Below, piece after piece: positions 1 through 6,893 of a stretch of DNA of 13,128 nt. The translations under genes and the position numbers were made by a program. Source of the DNA: Acidobacteria bacterium CG_4_9_14_3_um_filter_49_7 (GTDB lineage: Bacteria; Acidobacteriota; Holophagae; Thermotomaculales; Thermotomaculaceae); assembly GCA_002789615.1 (NCBI GenBank), contig PFTO01000147.1, positions 5,681 to 18,808 on the forward strand, read 5' to 3'. The stretch's first letter is position 1, and each line of letters opens with the position of its first letter. The notes beneath the pieces are model-generated. The model worked only from the letters and a program-made list of their open reading frames with translations, was not told where the DNA came from and ran no database searches.

Positions 1-74
1 CCGGTCCATTTGCGGTTATGGAAGCAGAAACAATATGGGAGCACTTGGATATCCGCGTTTACAACAATTCCTGA
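1..74 (+). CDS. C-terminal tail of an unidentified upstream gene (partial)
   Basis: Frame 3 is open from the window edge to a TGA at 72-74 and encodes 23 residues ending in EHLDIRVYNNS. The composition looks like real protein (acidic helix, then a short beta-like end), and a same-strand gene just ahead of a tightly packed operon would be expected here. The fragment is too short to assign to a family. The other two forward frames are also open at the very edge, so this could be chance. If it is real, it overlaps the longest version of the next gene by 40 bases, which would favour that gene's alternative start at 98. Confidence 0.35.
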   Translation, partial: GPFAVMEAETIWEHLDIRVYNNS

Positions 75-2635
75 TTTCTGGTAAGATACAAGACGAAATG
101 AAACAGAGTAACTCGCCACATTTTCAAAAATTGTTTTTGAAGGTTGTCCTCAATGATTTTTTCGTAAATTCTGTTGCAGGATTTTTTGCTGCGTTGACCC
201 TGTACTTTCTCGAGGTGATCCAGTTAGAAAATTTTTTTCACTTCATAGGTCTTGGCCTTCTTGTTCTGATCCCCATGTATGGAATCCATATTATTTTCAT
301 GTACTACCATATAAGAAAATCATGGACATCTGAGAGTCAGTTTCTGGAATTGGATTTGCAGGCGCGAAGCTCAAAGCTGAAAACCCTTCTCGCAGTGAGT
401 TTCAGAGGGACATCTACCATTATTTTGCTTTGGTGTGTGGCTGGAATTTACTCATACTATTTCAGCATGATAACTCCAGGGGTGTCCCATGTGATGGGCA
501 TCCTTGCATTGGCTACATTTGTCGCCATGTCTCCCATGTCATGGCTGGTGGATTCGATTGTGACCCGAAGGATTTTAATATCCACGATTAGACGCTATCT
601 GTCCTCATTTCCGGAAAGTTTACTTCAGGGATTTAATTTTTACAAGATGTCCAGCATAAACAGAAGCGCCGTGGCCGTCTTCTACCTGTTCATCCTGGCC
701 ATTTATTTCACACTGATTGGCAATATAAATTCCTTCAACTCAGTGATGCAGCAGAAATTGATGGAATTCGGAAATTCTCAACTGGAACAGATTACATTAA
801 GAATTCAGGCCGAGTCCCAAAAAAAAGAACCATCCCTTGAACGCGTCAGGGAAATAATCAAAGAAACTCCGAAGTTTCTGGGTTCAGAAATTACGATTGT
901 TCCCATTGACCTGGTACAAGGCAAACCGCATAACCCTGATGAAATAAAGCAGCAAACTCGATGGATCATTGCTGAAAAGATATTACCTGGAATCGGAAAT
1001 CTGGTCTTCCGAATTGAGAAAGCAAGCCTTCGCTCAAGAATATTTTTCATTGCGTTCAATAGAGGCGTCATCGTCCTTTTTCTGATTTTATTGGGAGTAG
1101 GGGCGGCGGTTCTTTTCCAGGTAAATCTTGAATTCAAAGGCACGCTATCCGTGATTAACCGAATTACAGACGAGATGGCATCCGGGAATCTTTCGGATTC
1201 GGAACGACTTTATGCCACCGATGAATTCTGGGGTTTATATCAGAAAATTATCGTTGTAAAAAACAATGCCGGAAAGGTCATCGGAGATATCCGGGAACAC
1301 GCGCGGCTGTTGAACCAGAATATTCGAGTCGTGGAAGAGGTAAGTCGTTTTCTTCAGGACCTTTCGGGAGGGCAGAAGCCTCTTGTGAGAAATGCCGGGG
1401 ATGCCGTTAATTTTGTGGATGGATTTGCGAACAGCCTCCAACACTCAATCTCTGAGTTGTCCTTAATTTCAGAGCGCACCTCCAGCACCTCCATCGAGTT
1501 CGCAGCTTCCATCAGTCAAGTTAAGAACTCCATGGGAAAGCTTGTGAGCATGGCTGATGCCATTGCCCTGAACGTACGCGAGAACACCTCTTCACTGAAA
1601 GATATTTCCTCAGATCTTCGAACGGCCTCAGGAATGGCCGGGCAAATTGAGGAAAATGTCACAGCAATTCATGACTCACTGGGAAAACGGATATCCGTCC
1701 TGGAAGACAGTAGATTTGCAGTTGACAGGCAAATAGAAGCCACCAGTTCCATTGAACAGAACTTCAAAGAAGTTGGAAATCATCTGGAAAAATTAAACGC
1801 CATGTATGTAGATTACCTGAAATCGAAAATAATTTTAGGTAAAGAAATTGGGCGTATAGAGTCAATTAGCCATATTATGGATGATTTTATTGATCAGGCA
1901 GGCATTCTGGCTTTAAACGCCGCTATTCTTGCAGCAAGGAATGATTCTCTTGACTCTGGATTTGGCGTTATCGCCGATGAAATCAAGGAGCTTGCGGAGA
2001 GGACAGGGGCATCCACAGGAAAAATCAAAACCATTGTGAATAATACAACCCAACAGCTCTCCGGTATGGAAGAGAGAACAATCGGTGCCAAAGTTGAATT
2101 TCGCCGAACAAAGGATTTGTTGAAAGAGATTCTCACTGTTCAGAAAACCAGATCTGATGAGCTGAAGGATGGGGCCAATCGTATGCAGGTCCTGCTGGAG
2201 GACACCGGACAAGACAAGACACAGATAGGAACGATACTGGATGCGGTTCGCTTGTTGAAAAGCCAGATCGTTAAAACTGGTGGAATATTGGCTGAGAAGT
2301 TGATGGCCACGGAAAAATCGATGGAAACCTCTGACAAAATGAAGGAAATGGCTGGACAGGTGATGAATGCCGCTCAGGAACAAACGGTGGGGGCAAACCA
2401 GATTGCCGGGACCTCTGAATCAATCCGTGACCTGTCCTTTGATGCGAAAAATGCATCTGAGAAAGTTAAAGAAGCATTGCAGGACATCGTTCAACTGATA
2501 CAGACAATAGAAGGAAACTCTGAAGAGATTCGACTTAAATCAGACTCTTTGCGAGAAGTGGTAGACGATTTTTCCGCTGAACTCACGTCATTGTCAACTG
2601 AAATTGCCAGATTCAAACTACCGGATAACAAATGA
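35..2635 (+). CDS. Methyl-accepting chemotaxis-like protein with six-TM sensor module
   Basis: An 866-residue chemoreceptor-type protein. Six hydrophobic segments lie near residues 41-60, 66-91, 123-143, 152-172, 210-231 and 341-362. With the N-terminus inside, this places residues 232-340 in the periplasm as a likely sensor region. A HAMP-like linker follows (about 363-415), then a long helical MCP signalling domain (about 480-850). The hairpin tip is recognisable at about 612-665 by ILALNAAILAAR and GFGVIADEIKELAER. It is divergent: the usual Glu in NAA(I/V)EAAR is Leu, and the RAGExGRG turn reads RNDSLDSG. There is no C-terminal NWETF-like CheR tether. The stop overlaps the metH start (ATGA). 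The start is uncertain: ATG 35 has a weak GGAAG upstream, while ATG 98 (residue 22) avoids overlap with the upstream tail but lacks a clear ribosome-binding site. The frame is also open to the window edge. Family is secure; ligand and CheA coupling are unknown. Confidence 0.85.
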   Translation: MGALGYPRLQQFLISGKIQDEMKQSNSPHFQKLFLKVVLNDFFVNSVAGFFAALTLYFLEVIQLENFFHFIGLGLLVLIPMYGIHIIFMYYHIRKSWTSESQFLELDLQARSSKLKTLLAVSFRGTSTIILLWCVAGIYSYYFSMITPGVSHVMGILALATFVAMSPMSWLVDSIVTRRILISTIRRYLSSFPESLLQGFNFYKMSSINRSAVAVFYLFILAIYFTLIGNINSFNSVMQQKLMEFGNSQLEQITLRIQAESQKKEPSLERVREIIKETPKFLGSEITIVPIDLVQGKPHNPDEIKQQTRWIIAEKILPGIGNLVFRIEKASLRSRIFFIAFNRGVIVLFLILLGVGAAVLFQVNLEFKGTLSVINRITDEMASGNLSDSERLYATDEFWGLYQKIIVVKNNAGKVIGDIREHARLLNQNIRVVEEVSRFLQDLSGGQKPLVRNAGDAVNFVDGFANSLQHSISELSLISERTSSTSIEFAASISQVKNSMGKLVSMADAIALNVRENTSSLKDISSDLRTASGMAGQIEENVTAIHDSLGKRISVLEDSRFAVDRQIEATSSIEQNFKEVGNHLEKLNAMYVDYLKSKIILGKEIGRIESISHIMDDFIDQAGILALNAAILAARNDSLDSGFGVIADEIKELAERTGASTGKIKTIVNNTTQQLSGMEERTIGAKVEFRRTKDLLKEILTVQKTRSDELKDGANRMQVLLEDTGQDKTQIGTILDAVRLLKSQIVKTGGILAEKLMATEKSMETSDKMKEMAGQVMNAAQEQTVGANQIAGTSESIRDLSFDAKNASEKVKEALQDIVQLIQTIEGNSEEIRLKSDSLREVVDDFSAELTSLSTEIARFKLPDNK

Positions 2636-5064
2636 CCGCGTGGAATGGCGCTTCCTTCAGAAGCCTCTTGAAAGAAAACATACTTCTAATGGACGGCGCT
2701 TACGGCACTCTTTTGTCTTCTCATCTGGATGGGATGGACAGCATTGAGGAACTGAACATAAGAAAACCGGATGTTGTTCAGGGCATCCACCAACAATATG
2801 CTGACGCTGGAGCAGATATCATTAAATCCAACACATTCGGGATTTTCCACTCCATTTTCCGGGGAAAATTAGAAGTGGAAAAAGGTATTGAAATAGTGGA
2901 TATCGGTGTCAAATTATTGTCAGACGTTTACTCAAAGAGGGATCTGATTCGAGTCGCCAGTTTTGGACCCATGACAGGGGGTATGTGGGGATACTCTGAC
3001 AGAGAAGTCGCATTGATACAGAGGGTATACCGTCTAGCTGCTGAAACGGCGCTCTCAGCAGGCGTCCAGGCCATCCTTCTGGAAACATTCTCAGACCTTC
3101 TGGAGACGAGTATTGCGATTCATGCCATCCGCTCCATTTCCGCAGACCTCCCTTTGATCTGCCAGTTCACATTTCAGGATGGCGGCATAACATTGAGTGG
3201 ATCTGGAGCCGCCAATGGAGCAATCATGCTTGAATCTCTTTACGCAGATGTTATCGGCGCAAATTGCTCTACCGGGCCACACGGCATTCTACCTCATGTT
3301 GAAACCTTGAGCCGATTTTCCAGTGGTGCAATTTCGATGGCTCCGAATGCCGGTCTGCCGAGGATAGTGAATGGCAAAGCAAATTATCCGAATATAATAA
3401 ATGAAATGATCGAATTATTGCCCCGGGCACTAGAGTTGGGGGTCCGGATTTTCGGAACATGCTGTGGTTCTACGCCGAACTATACAGCCGCGCTTCGAAG
3501 AGAAATTGATCAAATTCCAGTAGACAAAAGGATTGCCAAGAAAAGGGAAGTTCCCGACGTTGTGAGCTCCAGTCATCATCTATATGATTTCCGAAACTCA
3601 TCCTTTTTAGCCGTTGGAGAACGCCTGAATTTGTCTGGGAATCGCACCTTCCTCAAGAGAATCCAGACTGATTCTGACCCCGCGATATTATCTGAACTCA
3701 ATCGTCAGACTGCTGCCGGTTATACAGACGCTGTTGACATCAATCTGGATGCCATAGCGAATGAAAATCCATCAGTGTGGCGAGACACAGTATTGTTGCT
3801 GGAACGTGAGGACGCGCCAATTATCTCCATCGATACGCTGTATCCCAACCTGATGGAAGAAGCTGCCTTTCTGGTGGCAGGAAAGCCTGTTTACAATTCC
3901 ACAGATCTTACTGAAAAGCGATTCTCCAGGATGGCTGAACTTTATCACCGTCACCGTGGCCTGATTGTGGCGTTGCTGATGACGGGAAACCGTCTGCCCA
4001 AAACCCTGGCCCAGCGTCGGGAAGCTTTGGAAATATTGGATAGGCTCCTTGTCACTTATAAGATTCCCGCCGCAGATGTCCTGGTGGATCCTCTCGCCTT
4101 ATCCCTTGCAACGGGAGTGGATCAGTTCGAAATGGTTCAGAGAATTGTTGAGGAAACCAGCTATAAAACGATCATTGGACTATCAAATTTTTCCCATGGA
4201 CTGGCGGACAGAAGTCGAATGAACGCGTTTCTCCTTGGACAGTTGATGCAAAGTGGCCTCTCGGCTGCGATTGCGGATACTGCCGATCCCAATATTTGTG
4301 CCACAATCCGCCTTGGAAACGCTCTATTCCATGGTGAACCGATGATCCGGGACGAAAAAGATAGAATTGACTTCCCTGAACCGTTTCCGGAAGTCGGAAA
4401 GGCCCTCCTGGGCGCAGATTCCGATACAATTCTTGAAATTCTTGCGCAAAGCAGCGAGCAATATGGCTCCCCTTTTGCGTTTCTGGAAAAGGTCGTATCG
4501 CCGAAAATGGAAAGAATCGGAGAGGCATTTGAAGGAGGACAGCTATTTCTTCCCCAGTTGATTGTAGCCGGCGAGACAATGAAAAAGCTGTTGAAAGCAA
4601 TGAACAAAGAGGGTCTTCCAGAGGTGAGTGGAGAAGAAGCTCATCCGGTACTCTTTTTTACCGTTCAGAACGATATTCATGACATTGGAAAAAATATTGT
4701 TATATCGGTTCTTCAGGGCTTTGGAATTGTCACTGAGGATGGCGGAATAGACAGGAGTCCGGATGAAATCGTGGAACTGACGAGGTCAAAGCAAGCGGGT
4801 GCAGTGGGATTGTCTGCATTGATGACCACCAGTCTGCATTCCATGAAGCTAACTGTCAGACAGTTAAAGAAAGAGCTGCCCGAGGTTCCGGTTCTGGTTG
4901 GTGGGGCTGTGGTTACAAGACGATATGCAGAGGAAATCGGAGCCGATGGATACGGCAAGACTGCATTTGAAGCTGTTCACATGCTTCGGAGATTAAATCC
5001 GGGAGTTGCTCACGGCGGATCTTCATCGGATTCCGAAACCGGAAATATGGAGATTCAAAAATGA
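2632..5064 (+). CDS. metH: Cobalamin-dependent methionine synthase, short form without reactivation domain
   Basis: A cytoplasmic enzyme that transfers a methyl group from methyl-tetrahydrofolate through cobalamin to homocysteine, giving methionine. Module 1 (about 1-290) is the homocysteine methyltransferase barrel with zinc ligands Cys212 (in GANCSTG) and Cys277/Cys278 (GTCCGSTP). Module 2 (about 323-565) is the pterin-binding barrel, with ERLNLSGNRTF, DAVDINLDA, ISIDTLYPN and GLSNFSHGL. Module 3 is a helical cap (about 590-665) plus a Rossmann B12 domain (about 670-790) with DIHDIGK (His683 as lower axial ligand), S728-x-L and GG757-758. At 810 residues it ends after the B12 domain, so the roughly 330-residue AdoMet-binding reactivation domain of E. 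coli MetH is absent. Thermotoga-type MetH has the same short form with a separate reactivase. The gene starts by ATGA overlap with the chemoreceptor gene and ends by ATGA overlap with the next gene. No B12 riboswitch is visible, since the gene has no leader of its own. Confidence 0.93.
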   Translation: MTAWNGASFRSLLKENILLMDGAYGTLLSSHLDGMDSIEELNIRKPDVVQGIHQQYADAGADIIKSNTFGIFHSIFRGKLEVEKGIEIVDIGVKLLSDVYSKRDLIRVASFGPMTGGMWGYSDREVALIQRVYRLAAETALSAGVQAILLETFSDLLETSIAIHAIRSISADLPLICQFTFQDGGITLSGSGAANGAIMLESLYADVIGANCSTGPHGILPHVETLSRFSSGAISMAPNAGLPRIVNGKANYPNIINEMIELLPRALELGVRIFGTCCGSTPNYTAALRREIDQIPVDKRIAKKREVPDVVSSSHHLYDFRNSSFLAVGERLNLSGNRTFLKRIQTDSDPAILSELNRQTAAGYTDAVDINLDAIANENPSVWRDTVLLLEREDAPIISIDTLYPNLMEEAAFLVAGKPVYNSTDLTEKRFSRMAELYHRHRGLIVALLMTGNRLPKTLAQRREALEILDRLLVTYKIPAADVLVDPLALSLATGVDQFEMVQRIVEETSYKTIIGLSNFSHGLADRSRMNAFLLGQLMQSGLSAAIADTADPNICATIRLGNALFHGEPMIRDEKDRIDFPEPFPEVGKALLGADSDTILEILAQSSEQYGSPFAFLEKVVSPKMERIGEAFEGGQLFLPQLIVAGETMKKLLKAMNKEGLPEVSGEEAHPVLFFTVQNDIHDIGKNIVISVLQGFGIVTEDGGIDRSPDEIVELTRSKQAGAVGLSALMTTSLHSMKLTVRQLKKELPEVPVLVGGAVVTRRYAEEIGADGYGKTAFEAVHMLRRLNPGVAHGGSSSDSETGNMEIQK

Positions 5065-5690
5065 AATTCAGTTATTTGATATTTGTTATGATTCTGGTTC
5101 TTGCTGGTAGTGTTTTTTGCTGTCAGAGAGCATTTGGATCTGATGTGTTGAAGTATGAGGATGATCAAGGCCATCTCATCCTTGTGGATTCTCCCGCCAA
5201 AATTCCAGCCCGTTATCGCAATCGTGTGGAATCCGTCCCGTCGGGCAAAGAGGCTGAAGAATTGAATGTCGAACTGACAAAAATTGTCTTGAAGGGTGGA
5301 AGTGCAGCTGATTTGAATGGCTTTTTTATCAAATATCTTTTTTTGAATCGTTGGACAGCGATTCTGGTTTCCCTCTTTATTCTTGCATTTCTCCTACCTG
5401 TAATTTTTAGAAATTCGCTTTCAAGGATGAGCATTTTCGTTTCTCTCCTGTTCCTGTTTCTGATCTTTCATCTGGTAGTGTTTGTACCAAAACTTCAAGA
5501 ACGGGTTTACAGATTTTCCGGGATTGTACGCCATAAGAGCGGGGTTTCGCTCCCCGTTGAGACGGGAATCCGACACAAGGTACTGGCCTATCGGATTCAT
5601 TCAGAAGCATTACCCCTCATCCCTCTGAATATTTATGCCCAAGTTCTTGAATTGAGGAAACTTCAAAGTGAGTTTCAGGTTCAAAAATGA
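5061..5690 (+). CDS. DUF4124-like envelope protein with two extra TM segments
   Basis: A 209-residue protein of unknown function. The N-terminus looks like a secretion signal (hydrophobic run about 4-20, possible cleavage after AFG near residue 26). A DUF4124-type motif follows (about 29-50: LKYEDDQGHLILVDSPAKIP), a small domain usually found in exported proteins of Proteobacteria. Two hydrophobic segments at about 97-115 and 121-142 are joined by a short, basic loop (RNSLSRMS). A roughly 65-residue soluble tail, rich in basic residues, ends the protein. With two further TM segments after an exported N-terminus, that domain and the tail should both be periplasmic. A GGAGA sits eight bases before the start, which also overlaps the metH stop; its own stop overlaps the hemW start. 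Expression is therefore coupled to both neighbours. No catalytic motif is visible. Confidence 0.75.
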   Translation: MKFSYLIFVMILVLAGSVFCCQRAFGSDVLKYEDDQGHLILVDSPAKIPARYRNRVESVPSGKEAEELNVELTKIVLKGGSAADLNGFFIKYLFLNRWTAILVSLFILAFLLPVIFRNSLSRMSIFVSLLFLFLIFHLVVFVPKLQERVYRFSGIVRHKSGVSLPVETGIRHKVLAYRIHSEALPLIPLNIYAQVLELRKLQSEFQVQK

Positions 5691-6769
5691 ATGGCGGCGT
5701 TTACGTTCATGTTCCATTCTGCCGCTCCCGTTGCCATTATTGCTCATTTTACAGTGTCACCGATCGGGATGTTCCGGATTCAAGCGAATATGTTCGGGCC
5801 ATTTTGAATCACCTTTCCACATTTGAACTTATTACGGAAGCCATAGATTTTAATACAGTTTATTTTGGAGGCGGTACGCCCAGTATCATGCCGGTTTCCT
5901 TTTTCAGCGAAGTTATTGAAGGTATCTCTGCATCTGTTTCCCTGGGAGATGAGCTTGAGATAACGATTGAAATGAATCCGGAGGACATTACATCGGACTA
6001 TCTTAAGGATTTGAAACATGCCGGTATTAACCGAATCAGCATCGGTGTTCAGTCTTCAACTGATCCTGTTTTGCAAAAACTGAATAGAACCCACACCTCA
6101 GGAGAGGCTGTTTCCGCCATTCTTACTGCAGTAAAGTTTTTTTCAAATGTTTCATGCGATCTGATTATCGGAATAGACGGAGAATCAAGAATAGCAAGTA
6201 ACATACTGAATAAACTCCCCATTGCTGCCTTATCTCATCTTTCCCTTTACATGCTGGACGGGGCAAAGAATGACAGACTTGCCGCAGAGAGTGATCATAC
6301 TGCTGATCTTTACACGAAACTTTGTGGCGTGTTGGAGAATAATGGTCTCAAGCAATACGAAATTTCTAACTTTGCCAGGGAAGGAATGGAATCTGTTCAT
6401 AACCTGCATTACTGGAAGGGAAATCCATATATCGGGTTGGGCCCGTCAGCTCATTCTCTCCTGTATCCGTATCGAATCTGGGATCATAGTGGATTGGACC
6501 GTTTTCTGAAAGGTGAGTTCAAATCAGGACGAATGGAATACAGCAAATCCCTTTTTGTCACGGAAATGGTGATGTTGGCTTTACGTTTAAAAAAGGGAGC
6601 GAGGCAGGCGGATTTTGAAAAAAACTATGGCATAGACCTGTTCAAAGAATTCGGCTGGCTATGTGACAGGTTCCCCGGTTTTGTTGTTCAGGACAGGGAC
6701 GGAATTTCCTTGACTCTTAAGGGCATGCTGCTTTCCAATGAAATATTTCAGGAGTTGCTGGAACCGTAA
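5687..6769 (+). CDS. hemW: HemW-type radical SAM protein (heme chaperone; HemN-like)
   Basis: A 360-residue radical SAM enzyme of the HemN/HemW family. The N-terminus VYVHVPFCRSRCHYCSF gives the [4Fe-4S] ligands Cys12, Cys16 and Cys19. Position 21 is Phe rather than the fourth Cys found in true coproporphyrinogen dehydrogenase (HemN), so HemW is the better call. Further marks are YFGGGTPS (59-66, SAM contact), EMNPED (95-100), RISIGVQS (116-123) and GLGPSAHS (250-257). HemW binds heme and is thought to deliver it to respiratory proteins; it is not expected to make protoporphyrinogen. The start matches the family N-terminus and overlaps the preceding stop (ATGA). The common DLIYGLPGQ segment is altered to DLIIGIDGES (about 158-167), which is unusual. 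This is the last gene of the operon, and no strong intrinsic terminator follows. Confidence 0.87.
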   Translation: MNGGVYVHVPFCRSRCHYCSFYSVTDRDVPDSSEYVRAILNHLSTFELITEAIDFNTVYFGGGTPSIMPVSFFSEVIEGISASVSLGDELEITIEMNPEDITSDYLKDLKHAGINRISIGVQSSTDPVLQKLNRTHTSGEAVSAILTAVKFFSNVSCDLIIGIDGESRIASNILNKLPIAALSHLSLYMLDGAKNDRLAAESDHTADLYTKLCGVLENNGLKQYEISNFAREGMESVHNLHYWKGNPYIGLGPSAHSLLYPYRIWDHSGLDRFLKGEFKSGRMEYSKSLFVTEMVMLALRLKKGARQADFEKNYGIDLFKEFGWLCDRFPGFVVQDRDGISLTLKGMLLSNEIFQELLEP

Positions 6770-6776
6770 TTTGTAA

Positions 6777-6886
6777 CACATCCTTATGTGCAGGTTCGAA
6801 AACTCAGCGACCGGGCTGTGACCCATCAATAGCCGATTTCTTTGCGCCCGGGGCATCCACTCGCACTATTTTGCGTGTGCGCAAAA
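6777..6886. other. Convergent intergenic gap with three weak stem-loops
   Basis: This sits between the hemW stop and the clc stop. Three inverted repeats can be read: 6777-6790 (CACAT, loop CCTT, ATGTG); 6811-6816 with 6846-6851 (CCGGGC/GCCCGG, 29-base loop); and 6869-6886 (TTTTGCG, loop TGTG, CGCAAAA). The last lies 7 bases beyond the clc stop and could help end or protect that mRNA. None is followed by a T-run on either strand, so none is a classical intrinsic terminator. Confidence 0.3.
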
Positions 6887-6893
6887 CAAAACA

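Noticed and set aside
4161..4607. Two long overlapping minus-strand open frames inside metH.
   Set aside because: They lie opposite conserved MetH sequence, have no ribosome-binding site and show no recognisable protein pattern.
5687..6769. Calling the radical SAM gene HemN (coproporphyrinogen III dehydrogenase).
   Set aside because: The cluster motif has Phe in place of the fourth Cys, and the N-terminus begins directly at the motif as in HemW.
6785..6860. A GGTTCGAAA stretch resembling a tRNA T-loop.
   Set aside because: The flanking bases do not pair into a T-stem and no acceptor or anticodon arm can be built around it.
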